Positions 1-8,335 of a stretch of 57,917 bases of DNA are shown here, in pieces. Source of the stretch: an uncultured bacterium. Its GTDB lineage: Bacteria; Bacillota; Clostridia; Oscillospirales; Oscillospiraceae. Made by a program: the position numbers and the translations under genes. The stretch spans positions 1 to 57,917 of the forward strand of contig CAMWRX010000009.1 in assembly GCA_947176765.1 (NCBI GenBank). Reading direction: 5' to 3'. The first letter of the stretch is position 1. The number at the start of each line of letters is the position of its first letter. The notes under the pieces were generated by a model. It did no database searches and was not told where the DNA came from. It saw nothing but the letters and a program-made list of their open reading frames with translations.

Positions 1-1134
1 CTTGGGGGGCTGCTGGGGCGGATCGCCGCCGTCCCGCGGGCCGGAACCGACGCCTGTGCCCGAGGCAGGGCCTGACGTCCAGTTGTATCCGGAGCCGGGC
101 TTCTGCTGCTGTCCCCAGCCGCCGCTGGGACCCCAGCCATAGCCGCCGGCGGGGGTGCTGTCCACCCCCCGGATGCAGTCGTAAAACAGGGCCTTCGCGC
201 CGGTGATATAGGGGGTGAGCCACAGGTTAAAGACGGCGAGGATGAGCCACGCCACCAGGATCAAGCCGATGCCGACCAATATACCAAAGGCCTCAATCGG
301 GATGCCGGGGGCGGTTGACGGCCCACGGGCGACCATGCGGGCGGCGGACAGCAGTATAGGCATGGCACACGCGATGATGATACCAGCCTCCAGCAGATGC
401 CAGCCGATGAAGGACAGCTCCAGGATGAACAGCCTGCCGGTATTCCCGCTCTCCCGCACCAGCCGCTTACTCTCCCGGATGGCGTCCATTCCGGTGAGGC
501 CCTGGTCCGCAACGAGAAAGTCCACCATGTCGTACCGCAAGGTAAACCACTTGACACCCAGGCTGTACGCGATGTAGGCCGCGAACATGACTAGCACCAG
601 CAAGATGTCAATTTCGCTAAACAGCAGGACAGCCGTGAACAGGACGGCAAACAGCCCCACGCCCAGCAGCAGCTCCCACAGGGCGCGGAACACCCCCGCC
701 AAAAACTGGGTGAACAGTACGCTCCCCCACCGGGGGAAGTGGCTGAACAGCGCGTCGGTCTGGGGCTGCTCCCCCCGCACCATACCCAGGCAGAACTTGC
801 AGTAGCCCACCCCCATGAAATCCGTCCACAGGGTGGTGATCAGGGAGGCCAGGATAAACCCCACAGACAGGGCCAGGGCCAGCCGCTGGGGGCCAAAATA
901 CACCAGCATATACTGGATGGCGGAAAGCGGCTCCCTCTGCTGCCGAACGATCAGCTCGACATACATCTCGGTCATGGCGTTGCTGCCGGACGCCGCCCCC
1001 AGGATCCCATTGACGATCCGGGTTCCGATGCTGACGATGATGGTGAACAGCAGGGTAATCAGCATGGGACGGGGGCGCTGGTACTTCATGGCCTGCCGTG
1101 CCTTCCGCTTCAGCTGCGCGCGATGATATTCCAC
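1..1134 (-). CDS. DUF975-family integral membrane protein, C-terminus off the window
   Basis: The frame is open from a GTG at 1134 to the window edge (378 codons), so the stop is missing. A GGAGG lies 7 bases upstream of the GTG, and no in-frame ATG has a comparable site. Several hydrophobic segments are visible, including one near the N-terminus and a long stretch near LSFIGWHLLEAG. The order DAIRESKRLV, LSFIGWHLL, LWLTPYITGAKALFYD is the conserved core of the DUF975 family, whose role is unknown. After the last membrane segment comes a Gly/Pro/Gln-rich tail (GWGPSGGWGQQQKPG) that is probably cytoplasmic and disordered. Its neighbour is a divergently transcribed antiporter. Family assignment is fairly secure; function is unknown. 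Confidence 0.75.
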   Translation of the reverse strand, partial: MEYHRAQLKRKARQAMKYQRPRPMLITLLFTIIVSIGTRIVNGILGAASGSNAMTEMYVELIVRQQREPLSAIQYMLVYFGPQRLALALSVGFILASLITTLWTDFMGVGYCKFCLGMVRGEQPQTDALFSHFPRWGSVLFTQFLAGVFRALWELLLGVGLFAVLFTAVLLFSEIDILLVLVMFAAYIAYSLGVKWFTLRYDMVDFLVADQGLTGMDAIRESKRLVRESGNTGRLFILELSFIGWHLLEAGIIIACAMPILLSAARMVARGPSTAPGIPIEAFGILVGIGLILVAWLILAVFNLWLTPYITGAKALFYDCIRGVDSTPAGGYGWGPSGGWGQQQKPGSGYNWTSGPASGTGVGSGPRDGGDPPQQPPK

Positions 1135-1291
1135 AACAATGCCTCCTTCACCGGGCGCGGGACGCACGTCCCTTCCGCCAGACGCTCTGCCGCCGTGCGC
1201 CGCACGACGATCGCTGATATTATACCGTAGACGGGAAAAAAATGCAATAGAAACCGGCCCGCTACCCTGAACAGCCCGCACCATATAACCA

Positions 1292-1320
1292 TTGACAAAT
1301 GCGGGTAATTTTGGTTAAAT
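1292..1320 (+). promoter_or_regulatory. Candidate sigma-A promoter for the antiporter gene
   Basis: TTGACA (1292-1297), a 17-base spacer, then TTAAAT (1315-1320). The -35 is perfect and the -10 matches 4 of 6. It lies about 80 bases upstream of the ATG at 1399. The overlapping TATACT at 1321 is a better -10 hexamer but would need a 23-base spacer. Confidence 0.5.
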
Positions 1321-1398
1321 TATACTTATATTAGGCACGTCCATCCACATCTGAACCTGCCCCGCCAAACCGAGCGGAGGTTTTGGGAGGTATTACAA

Positions 1399-2370
1399 AT
1401 GATTGTCCCGGTTCTTTTGTTCGCCGTAGGACTGGTCTTTCTCATCAAAGGGGGCGACTGGTTTGTGGACGGCGCCACCGGCATCGCCCGGCGGTTCGGC
1501 CTGCCCGAGCTGCTCATCGGCGCCACGGTGGTGTCCATCGGCACCACCCTGCCTGAGGTGATGGTATCCACCACCTCCGCCCTCAGCGGCCACGGCGAGA
1601 TCGCCTACGGCAACGCCATCGGCTCCGTTATCTGCAACACCGCCCTCATCGCCGCCATCACGGTAGCCGTCCGCCCCGGCAAGGTGGATCCGAAATCTTT
1701 GCGCCTGCCGGTGGCTTTTTTCTTCACCGCCGCCGCCATTTACGCCGGCATCGCCTATACTGCCGGGGAGTTTACCCGGATTTCCGGCTTTATCCTCCTG
1801 GGCATTTTTCTGGCCTATATGCTCGCTACCGTATGGCAGATGAAGTCCGACGGCCGCTCCAAGGCCCGCCCCCGTCCTGAGCCCCAGGAGACAGAGGGCT
1901 CCACCCTCAAGGACGTGGTCATGATCGTCATTGGAGCCGCCCTCATCGCCGTGGGCGCCAACCTCCTGGTGGAAAACGGCACCCTCATCGCCCAGGCCCT
2001 GGGTGTGCCCGAGTCGGTCATTGCCCTGACCTTCGTGGCCCTGGGCACCTCCCTGCCCGAGCTGGTCACCGCCATTACCTCCCTGGCCAAAGGCCACGGG
2101 GCCCTGTCCCTGGGCAACGTCATCGGCGCCAACCTGTTCAACCTGGTGCTGGTGTCCGGCGTGTCGGTGGCCCTGGCCCCCTTCTCCATCCCTCAAAACT
2201 CCACCATCGCGGGGTATAACGCCTCGCTGGTGATGGACATCCCGGTGATGTTTTTCGTCATGGCCTTCCTCACCCTCCCCGCCCTGGCGCGGGGGAAACT
2301 CAGCCGGTTCCAGGGCATTGTCCTGCTGGCAGTCTACGCCGCGTTCTGCATTATCCAGTTCACCATCTGA
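1399..2370 (+). CDS. Calcium/sodium antiporter (CaCA family, YrbG type)
   Basis: This 323-aa polytopic protein has the two internally homologous alpha repeats of the Ca2+:cation antiporter superfamily. The first carries GTTLPE (48-53) and GNAIGS (71-76). The second carries GTSLPE (216-221) followed by GNVIGANLFN. The acidic residues of these repeats bind the cation in the family. A charged cytoplasmic loop (QMKSDGRSKARPRPEPQE) separates the halves, as expected for about ten membrane segments with inverted topology. GGGAGG upstream of ATG 1399 fixes the start. The next gene begins 35 bases downstream on the same strand and is probably co-transcribed. Ion specificity cannot be read from the sequence. 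Confidence 0.9.
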   Translation: MIVPVLLFAVGLVFLIKGGDWFVDGATGIARRFGLPELLIGATVVSIGTTLPEVMVSTTSALSGHGEIAYGNAIGSVICNTALIAAITVAVRPGKVDPKSLRLPVAFFFTAAAIYAGIAYTAGEFTRISGFILLGIFLAYMLATVWQMKSDGRSKARPRPEPQETEGSTLKDVVMIVIGAALIAVGANLLVENGTLIAQALGVPESVIALTFVALGTSLPELVTAITSLAKGHGALSLGNVIGANLFNLVLVSGVSVALAPFSIPQNSTIAGYNASLVMDIPVMFFVMAFLTLPALARGKLSRFQGIVLLAVYAAFCIIQFTI

Positions 2371-2405
2371 ATCGGGCGCTCTCGCCCCAAAAGGAGATGC
2401 TTCCT

Positions 2406-3317
2406 ATGAAGAAACCGATTCTCGTCATCATGGCCGCCGGCATGGGCAGCCGCTACGGCGGACTTAAGCAGATGGATCCCATCGGGAGCAGCGGCCAGGT
2501 CATCTTGGACTATTCCATTTATGACGCCCGCCGCGCCGGATTTGAGACCGTGGTCTTTGTCATCAAGCATGAGATCGAGGCGGATTTCAAGGAGCGCATC
2601 GGCGCTCGTGTGGCGCGGTACATGGATGTGCGCTACGCTTTCCAGCGCATGAATGATCTGCCGGAGGGATATTCCATCCCCGAGGGGCGGGTCAAGCCCT
2701 GGGGCACCGCCCAGGCGGCGCTGGCGGCCCAGCCCTTTGTGGACGGCCCCTTCGCCATCCTCAACGCTGACGACTACTACGGCCCCGAGGCGTTCCGAGT
2801 CATCTACGACCACCTGTGCTCCCACCCGTCCGGGGACGAGTACGCCATGGTGGCCTACCGTCTGGAGAACACCGTCACCGACTACGGCCACGTGGCCCGG
2901 GGGGTGTGCCAGGTGGGGTCGGACGGCTGTCTCACCGGCATTGTGGAGCGCACCCACATCGAAAAAGGCCCGCCCCCCCGGTTTACCGAGGACGGCGGGG
3001 CGACCTGGACCACCCTTCCCGGGGACGCCATGGTGTCCATGAACTTTTGGGGCTTCACCCCCTCCCTGCTGGATCAGGCCCGGGCCCGATTCCCCATTTT
3101 CCTGGACAATGCGTTGGCCAAAAACCCCATGAAAGCGGAATATCTGCTGCCCACCCTGGTGGGGCAGCTGGTGGATGAGGGGCAGGCCCGCGTCCACGCC
3201 CTGTCCTCCGGGGACAAGTGGTACGGCGTCACCTACAAGGAGGACAAGCCCAACCTGGCCGCCGCCATCGCCAAAATGACCGAGGACGGGCTGTATCCCG
3301 ACGAGCTGTGGCCCTGA
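2406..3317 (+). CDS. Sugar-nucleotide-type NTP transferase
   Basis: This 303-aa protein begins with the nucleotidyltransferase signature MAAGMGSRYGGLKQ, in which the glycine-rich loop binds the NTP. ILNADDYYGPEAF supplies the metal-binding acidic residues. Such enzymes join a sugar 1-phosphate to an NTP to give an NDP-sugar; the substrate is not evident. The start is ATG 2406, because AAGGAG ends directly against the in-frame ATG at 2397, leaving no spacing there but 9 bases before 2406. It follows the antiporter and ends at a strong terminator shared with the convergent galT. Its position beside galK-galT suggests UDP-sugar supply, but this is inference. Confidence 0.8.
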   Translation: MKKPILVIMAAGMGSRYGGLKQMDPIGSSGQVILDYSIYDARRAGFETVVFVIKHEIEADFKERIGARVARYMDVRYAFQRMNDLPEGYSIPEGRVKPWGTAQAALAAQPFVDGPFAILNADDYYGPEAFRVIYDHLCSHPSGDEYAMVAYRLENTVTDYGHVARGVCQVGSDGCLTGIVERTHIEKGPPPRFTEDGGATWTTLPGDAMVSMNFWGFTPSLLDQARARFPIFLDNALAKNPMKAEYLLPTLVGQLVDEGQARVHALSSGDKWYGVTYKEDKPNLAAAIAKMTEDGLYPDELWP

Positions 3318-3323
3318 TGATAA

Positions 3324-3360
3324 AGATCCACCCCCGGCTGGGCCGGGGGTGGATCTATTT
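3324..3360. terminator. Bidirectional intrinsic terminator between the nucleotidyltransferase and galT
   Basis: A 15-bp perfect stem (3324-3338 with 3342-3356), a 3-base loop, then ATTTTATAA on the plus strand. It sits between two convergent stop codons. The plus-strand U-tract is the better one. Confidence 0.85.
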
Positions 3361-4859
3361 TATAACGTATTCAGGAACCGCAGGAAGGCTTCCTTCCCCT
3401 CGGGGGTGCGGGCGTATACCCCGGCGTGTTCCAGCACCTTGGCAAACACCAGGCCCGTCTCCTTCTTCACGATGTCCAGGGCATTGTCCAACCTGATGGT
3501 GTAATTTTTGGCAAAGCCCTCCGCCCAATCGGCGTGCTTGGCAGTCAACTCGTCCGCCCGCAGGTCGCGGCCGGCGGCCAGAGCGTCCGCCACCGCGGAC
3601 AGCTCTTCCTTCAGCCGCGCCGGGAGGACGGCAAGGCCCATCACTTCGATTAGGCCGATGTTTTCCTTCTTGATGTGGTGCAGCTCGGCATGGGGATGGT
3701 AGACGCCCAGAGGATGCTCCTCGGTGGTAATGTTGTTGCGCAGCACCAGGTCAAGTTCGAACTTATCCCCCCGCTTCCGGGCGATGGGGGTGATGGTGTT
3801 GTGGGGTTCGCCGTCCGTCTCGGCGAAGATGAAAGCGGACTCGTCGGTGTAGCCCCGCCACGCGGTCAGGATCTTGTCCGCCAGCTCGATGAGCCGCTCG
3901 GGATTCTGGGACGCGATCCGCACCACTGACATGGGCCACTTCACGATGCCAGCCGCCACATCCTCAAAGCCGGGGAAGGTGAAGGGGGTCTCCACCGGGG
4001 CCTTGGCCATAGTGAATTCGTACCGCCCGCCCTGGAAGTGGTCGTGGGCCAGGATGGAGCCGCCCACAATGGGCAGGTCGGCGTTGGAGCCCACGAAGTA
4101 GTGGGGGAACTGGCTCACAAAATCCAGCAGCTTGGCGAAACAGGCCCGGTCGATCCTCATGGGCACGTGCTCGCTGTTCAGGCAGATGCAGTGCTCGTTG
4201 TAGTAGACGTAGGGCGAATACTGCAAAAACCAGGGCGAGCCGTTGATGGTGATGGGCACAATGCGATGGTTCTGCCGGGCAGGGTGGTTGACCCTGCCCG
4301 CGTAGCCCTCGTTCTCGGCGCAAAGCTGGCACCGGGGGTAGGCGGAGGCGGGGAGGTTTTTCGCCGCCGCGATGGCCTTGGGATCCTTTTCCGGCTTGGA
4401 CAGGTTGATGGTGATGTCCAGGTCGCCGTACTCGGTGGGGGCCTTCCACTGCACGTCGCGGGCGATGCGGTCCCGGCGGATGTAGTTGGTGTCCTGGCTG
4501 AACTTGTAGTACCAGTCGGTGGCTTTCTCCGGGGATTCCTGATAAAGGGCCTGGAACTTCTCAATGACCTGGGCGGGCCGGGGCGTCAGCCGTCCCATGA
4601 TCTCCGTATCAAACAGGTCGCGGTAGACCACGGAGTTCTCCGTCAGCACGCCCCGGGCGTGGGCATCGTCCAGCAGCTCCTCCAAAATGGGGGCCAGATC
4701 AATGCGCTCTGGGTCATCTGTCCTCTCCGGCTCGTTATAGCTGTCCAGCTTTAATGCGTCCAGTATGGTGTTGATGGCCCAGGTGCGGTCGCATTCCTCG
4801 ATCAGGCCCGTGCAGACAGCATAGTCGGCCAGCCTGGAAATCGCTTCGTTTCGATCCAT
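3360..4859 (-). CDS. galT: UDP-glucose--hexose-1-phosphate uridylyltransferase (class II GalT)
   Basis: At 499 aa this matches the long Firmicutes class II GalT rather than the shorter enterobacterial type. It exchanges UMP between UDP-glucose and galactose 1-phosphate in the Leloir pathway. The active-site HxHxQ motif is AHDHFQGG, with H272, H274 and Q276; the histidine preceding Q is the nucleophile in the family. Further conserved blocks are INGSPWFLQYSPYVYYNEHC and GVYHPHAELHHIKKENIGL. ATG 4859 has GAGGGA upstream. It lies 13 bases downstream of galK on the same strand. No galE epimerase is visible in the window. Confidence 0.93.
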   Translation of the reverse strand: MDRNEAISRLADYAVCTGLIEECDRTWAINTILDALKLDSYNEPERTDDPERIDLAPILEELLDDAHARGVLTENSVVYRDLFDTEIMGRLTPRPAQVIEKFQALYQESPEKATDWYYKFSQDTNYIRRDRIARDVQWKAPTEYGDLDITINLSKPEKDPKAIAAAKNLPASAYPRCQLCAENEGYAGRVNHPARQNHRIVPITINGSPWFLQYSPYVYYNEHCICLNSEHVPMRIDRACFAKLLDFVSQFPHYFVGSNADLPIVGGSILAHDHFQGGRYEFTMAKAPVETPFTFPGFEDVAAGIVKWPMSVVRIASQNPERLIELADKILTAWRGYTDESAFIFAETDGEPHNTITPIARKRGDKFELDLVLRNNITTEEHPLGVYHPHAELHHIKKENIGLIEVMGLAVLPARLKEELSAVADALAAGRDLRADELTAKHADWAEGFAKNYTIRLDNALDIVKKETGLVFAKVLEHAGVYARTPEGKEAFLRFLNTL

Positions 4860-4872
4860 GATCTATCCCTCT

Positions 4873-6171
4873 TTATTCCGCGACGACGCAGCCGCCAACG
4901 GGCCGGATATGCAGAATATGGCACTTGCCCGCTCCCAGCAAGGCCTCCATACCGGTCTTGAACGTGTCCAGCTTGTCGGTGGGCACGAATGCCTGGATGG
5001 TTCCGGCAAAGCCGCCGCCGTGCACCCGGACGGCCCCTGCGGTATCCAGCGCACACTCCGCCAGAGCCAGGGCAAAGGCCATCTCCTGATGGCGGGTGTA
5101 CCCGGCGGGGACGATATTTTGCAAAAGGCGCCAGCTGGAGAGGCCGGACTCCCTGACCTCGGACAGGAAAAAGTCAAAATCTCCCCGTTTCAGGGCCGCC
5201 ACCTGATTGTCCACCCGGTAGTTCTCATGGTAAACGTGCATTGCCCGGAGCACCGCCCGGTCGCCGCACTCCTTCCGCAGTTCAGGCAGGGCGGCAAACA
5301 GCTCTGTTCCCGATACCTCCCGCAGGACGTTCTTTCCGAAGTGGGCGCAGATCTCCTTCAATTCCATGGGGACGGCGGCGTACTCCTCGGTCAGGTCAGC
5401 GTGGTCCGCGCCGCTGTCGATGATACATAGGGCGTAGCCCGCGGCGGCGGGGTCGAAGTCCACCTTTTCCACCACCGGGTCGGCGGGATCATTGAAGTCG
5501 ATGAACACCGCGCCGCCCACGGAGGAGCCCATCTGATCCATCAGGCCGCAGGGCTTGCCGAAGTAGACATTCTCGGCGTACTGGCCGATTTTTGCAATGG
5601 TGACGGGATCCAGCTTGTCATCGCAGCAGAAGTGGTTGAACATGTTGCCCACCAGCACCTCGTAAGCGGCGGAGGAGGACAGCCCGGAGCCGGACAGCAC
5701 GGTGGAGTTGGCGCAGGCGTCAAAGCCGGACAGCTCATACCCCAGCTCGCGGATTTTCGCCGCCACCCCCCGCACCAGCGCGGCGGAGGTGTTCTCCTCC
5801 CCCTTCTTGGGGGCCAGGTCGTCTAGGTCGATTTCCAGGGCAGGGTAGCCCTCGGACTGGATGCGCACCAGCCGCGTGCCGTTGGGGGCGGCGCAGGCCA
5901 GCATATCCAGATCCACGCTGCCGCACAGCACCCGGCCATGCTGGTGGTCGGTGTGGTTGCCGCCGATCTCCGTGCGGCCGGGGCCGCTGAACAGGGCCGC
6001 GTTTGGGGCGTCCGCGCCAAAGCGGGCGGCGAACGCCTCCACCGTGCCCACGGCACGGGCACGGGCCTCGTCCAGTCTCTGGGCGCTGCCGTCCAGGGCG
6101 TAGAGGGCGGCCAGGGCCTTGTCGTGGGCACCACTTTTCAGGGCGGCCAAAAGCTGGGAACAATCAGACAT
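4873..6171 (-). CDS. galK: Galactokinase
   Basis: GHMP-family kinase of 432 aa that phosphorylates galactose at C1 with ATP. The galactokinase signature is present as GPGRTEIGGNHTDHQHG (about residues 63-79), a clostridial variant with NHTDHQ where many enzymes have EHxDY. The ATP-binding GHMP loop is LSGSGLSSSAAYE. The C-terminal GHMP motif AVRVHGGGFAGTIQAF is also present. ATG 6171 is preferred because AGGTGA lies six bases upstream; an in-frame GTG at 6180 overlaps that site. It forms an operon with galT. Confidence 0.93.
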   Translation of the reverse strand: MSDCSQLLAALKSGAHDKALAALYALDGSAQRLDEARARAVGTVEAFAARFGADAPNAALFSGPGRTEIGGNHTDHQHGRVLCGSVDLDMLACAAPNGTRLVRIQSEGYPALEIDLDDLAPKKGEENTSAALVRGVAAKIRELGYELSGFDACANSTVLSGSGLSSSAAYEVLVGNMFNHFCCDDKLDPVTIAKIGQYAENVYFGKPCGLMDQMGSSVGGAVFIDFNDPADPVVEKVDFDPAAAGYALCIIDSGADHADLTEEYAAVPMELKEICAHFGKNVLREVSGTELFAALPELRKECGDRAVLRAMHVYHENYRVDNQVAALKRGDFDFFLSEVRESGLSSWRLLQNIVPAGYTRHQEMAFALALAECALDTAGAVRVHGGGFAGTIQAFVPTDKLDTFKTGMEALLGAGKCHILHIRPVGGCVVAE

Positions 6172-6253
6172 CGCTCTCACCTCATTTTCTTATGTAACGG
6201 GCAGAATATGTTTAAAAAGATAGTATAACCATACCACAGCGGGCAAATTTTGG

Positions 6254-6267
6254 CAAGAGCGCTTTGA
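6254..6267. promoter_or_regulatory. Possible cre-like operator upstream of galK
   Basis: The minus strand reads TCAAAGCGCTCTTG, which resembles the CcpA/LacI-type consensus TGWAANCGNTNWCA but misses the outer G and the terminal CA. It overlaps a weak possible -35 (TTGCCA, minus) about 80 bases upstream of galK. Carbon-catabolite control of a gal operon would be expected in Firmicutes. The match is imperfect, so this is tentative. Confidence 0.3.
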
Positions 6268-6310
6268 CAGGAAAACATACCAAGATGTGTGGTCCCTGCC
6301 TCTTAAGCGC

Positions 6311-6351
6311 ATAAACGGCGCCGGAGCCAATTCGCCTCCGACGCCGTTTAT
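6311..6351 (-). terminator. Hairpin downstream of the spore-protein gene
   Basis: ATAAACGGCG-C-CGGAG (6311-6326) pairs with CTCCG-A-CGCCGTTTAT (6336-6351), leaving a 9-base loop. It lies 30 bases past the stop of the minus-strand spore-protein gene. There is no long U-tract after it on that strand, so termination strength is uncertain. Confidence 0.6.
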
Positions 6352-6380
6352 TATCCCCGGAACGGGGAATGCTGAACTTG

Positions 6381-6584
6381 TTACTTCAGGCCGTTCTCGT
6401 AGGCCTCGATCATCTTCTTGACCATCTGGCCGCCCACGGAGCCGGCCTGACGGCTGGTCAGGTCGCCGTTGTAGCCCTGCTTCAGGTTGACGCCCACCTC
6501 GTTGGCCGCCTCCATCTTGAACTTGTCCATGGCCTCGCGGGCACCGGGAACGACCAGACGGTTGGAGTTATTACTGTTAGACAT
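6381..6584 (-). CDS. Alpha/beta-type small acid-soluble spore protein
   Basis: This 67-aa protein has the hallmark SASP sequence: RLVVPGAREAMDKFK, then KMEAANEVGV, which contains the cleavage site for the germination protease GPR, then the DNA-binding helix GSVGGQMVKKMIE. SASPs coat forespore DNA and protect it from UV and desiccation, then supply amino acids at germination. AAAAGGAGG precedes ATG 6584. It is a single-gene unit with a sigma-G-like promoter and a downstream hairpin. It is direct evidence that the host forms endospores. Confidence 0.95.
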   Translation of the reverse strand: MSNSNNSNRLVVPGAREAMDKFKMEAANEVGVNLKQGYNGDLTSRQAGSVGGQMVKKMIEAYENGLK

Positions 6585-6656
6585 ATCCTTGTCCTCCTTT
6601 TAAATCTTGTTTCAATCTCAGTTACTTGTTTCTTTGTCGGATCGGGAATCCGAGCA

Positions 6657-6685
6657 TAGTTTGAACCGTCCGGATTTTTATATGC
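6657..6685 (-). promoter_or_regulatory. Sigma-G-like forespore promoter of the SASP gene
   Basis: On the minus strand GCATA (6685-6681), 17 bases, then CAAACTA (6663-6657). The sigma-G consensus is GNATR, N17-18, CATNNTA. One -10 position deviates. The predicted leader is about 65 bases. SASP genes belong to the sigma-G regulon, so context supports the call. Confidence 0.55.
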
Positions 6686-6716
6686 GGCGCCTGCAATGGT
6701 AAGTTTAGGCTGCTAT

Positions 6717-7340
6717 TCAATGAAAAATATCAAGATAAAACCGCCAGGGGAAATCGATGGCCTCCTCGGCGTAGTCGATCCCGATCCGCTTGCTCACCTT
6801 GATGTCGAGCGGCTTCAGATCCTCTGGCGGGACAGGCAGGCCCAGCTCCTCCAAGCTTTCGCAGATAAAAAGCTCCTTTGATCCGTAGGGCAGGGCGTTA
6901 AGAGAGCGGTCAATGTTCATCCCCGCGCACAGCTTGCCCGGGCCGTTGAGGAAGTTCTTTTTCTGGTAGGCGGTCATGTCGGCACACTTGCAATGGAATC
7001 GGTTTTCTGCTATGATATCCTGGTTGTACCTGGGGGACAGGCCCCGGATCAGCACCGCCGCCGGCTCGCCCTCGGGCTCGGTGACAAAATTGAGACAGCA
7101 GTGCATTCCGTAGATCAGGTACACATAGGCCGTCCCCGGCGGGGCGTATAAGGTTTTTGTCCGCTCCGTTTTGCGGTAGTTATAGGCGTGGCACGCCTTG
7201 TCGATCCGGCCTACATATGCCTCCGTCTCGGTGATTCTGGCCGCCAGGGTGACCCCGTCATATTGCCGCACCAGGTATTTGCCCACCAGAGCGCGGGCAG
7301 CGTCCACGGTATCCCTGTTGAAAAAATTCTGAGGGAGCAT
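6717..7340 (-). CDS. DNA-3-methyladenine glycosylase, AAG/MPG type
   Basis: This 207-aa enzyme belongs to the family that removes alkylated purines (3-methyladenine, hypoxanthine) in base-excision repair; about 200 aa is usual. ITETEAYVG carries the family's catalytic glutamate, YLIYGMHCCLN is the conserved DNA-intercalation region, and NGPGKLCAGMNIDRSLN is the conserved C-terminal block. ATG 7340 is chosen because homology begins immediately (LPQNFFNRDTVDAARALVGK). The upstream GGGAAG is a modest ribosome-binding site. It is divergent from the DMT transporter. Confidence 0.9.
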   Translation of the reverse strand: MLPQNFFNRDTVDAARALVGKYLVRQYDGVTLAARITETEAYVGRIDKACHAYNYRKTERTKTLYAPPGTAYVYLIYGMHCCLNFVTEPEGEPAAVLIRGLSPRYNQDIIAENRFHCKCADMTAYQKKNFLNGPGKLCAGMNIDRSLNALPYGSKELFICESLEELGLPVPPEDLKPLDIKVSKRIGIDYAEEAIDFPWRFYLDIFH

Positions 7341-7418
7341 TTTTCTTCCCGCCCCTTTCTCTTTTTTTGTTATGATACCACACCTCCACACCTTTGAAAA
7401 CCCGGAGTTGAACTTCTT

Positions 7419-8306
7419 ATGAGTGAAAACACCTTGAAAAAACTGGCCAAACCCATGATCGTCCTGGCTACCCTCATCTGGGGATCCACCTTCTTTATCC
7501 TGAAGGACACCCTGGACGATGTGGATCTGATGTTCCTGCTGGCCTTCCGCTTCTCCCTCGCCGCCGCCATCCTGGCCCTGGTGTTTTGGAAAAACTGGAA
7601 GGGCATGGATCTGCGCTGCCTGTGGCAGGGCGGGGTGCTGGGGGTGCTGCTGTTCGCCGCCTACGCGGTGCAGAACTACGGTTTGATGGACACCACCCCG
7701 GGGAAAAACGCCTTTTTTACCGCCGTTTACTGTGTCATTGTCCCCTTCCTGTACTGGGCGGTGGACCGGCTGCAGCCCAGCCGGTGGAACGTGCTGGCCG
7801 CCCTTTTGTGCGTGGCGGGCATCGGATTCGTATCCTGGGATGGGGGCCTTGCCCTGACGGGCGGCGACCTGCTCACCCTGCTGTCCGGGTTCCTCTACGC
7901 CTGCCACATCGTGGCGGTGGCCAAGTTCTCCCAGGGGCGGGATATTTTCATCCTCACTGTTCTCCAGTTTGCCACTACAGCCCTGTGCTGCTGGGTCGGA
8001 ACGATCTTCACCCACGGCATTCCCATGGATGGGCTCCCCGCCCGGGCCTGGTGGGTGCTGCTCTACCTTGCCGTAGCCGCCACCTCCATCGCCCTGTTGT
8101 TCCAGAACGTGGGGCAGAAGTACACCGACCCCTCTTCCGCCGCCCTGCTGCTCAGCCTGGAGGCCCCCTTCGGCGTGGCCTTCTCGGTGCTGTTCGGGGC
8201 AGAGAGCCCTTCCCCGCTGATGTACCTGGGCTTTTTACTTATTTTCCTGGCCGTGGTGTGCTCTGAGACCCAGTTCAAGTTCCTGCGTAAGTCCATAAAA
8301 GCATAA
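7419..8306 (+). CDS. DMT-superfamily (EamA) membrane transporter
   Basis: This 295-aa protein has about ten hydrophobic segments arranged as two EamA repeats of five. The first starts LAKPMIVLATLIWGSTFFIL, the typical EamA opening with WGS. The second covers roughly residues 150-290 and includes FLYACHIVAVAKFS. The family exports metabolites or amino acids; no substrate can be assigned. GGAG lies 11 bases before ATG 7419. The stop codon runs into a shared bidirectional terminator. Confidence 0.87.
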   Translation: MSENTLKKLAKPMIVLATLIWGSTFFILKDTLDDVDLMFLLAFRFSLAAAILALVFWKNWKGMDLRCLWQGGVLGVLLFAAYAVQNYGLMDTTPGKNAFFTAVYCVIVPFLYWAVDRLQPSRWNVLAALLCVAGIGFVSWDGGLALTGGDLLTLLSGFLYACHIVAVAKFSQGRDIFILTVLQFATTALCCWVGTIFTHGIPMDGLPARAWWVLLYLAVAATSIALLFQNVGQKYTDPSSAALLLSLEAPFGVAFSVLFGAESPSPLMYLGFLLIFLAVVCSETQFKFLRKSIKA

Positions 8307-8334
8307 AAAGTACCGGGCTATGCCCGGTACTTTT
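8306..8334. terminator. Bidirectional terminator between the DMT transporter and the hydrolase
   Basis: AAAAGTACCGGGC (8306-8318) and its perfect complement (8322-8334) around a 3-base loop, with A-rich and T-rich flanks so that it works on both strands. It is bounded by convergent stop codons. Confidence 0.9.
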
Positions 8335-8335
8335 C

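Noticed and set aside
1110-1298. A 62-codon minus-strand frame upstream of the DUF975 gene.
   Set aside because: It overlaps the start of the DUF975 gene in another frame, has no ribosome-binding site and has no recognisable content.
6717-8015. A fused 432-aa protein ending in the 3-methyladenine glycosylase.
   Set aside because: The upstream part is antisense to the DMT transporter. The glycosylase is full length from ATG 7340.
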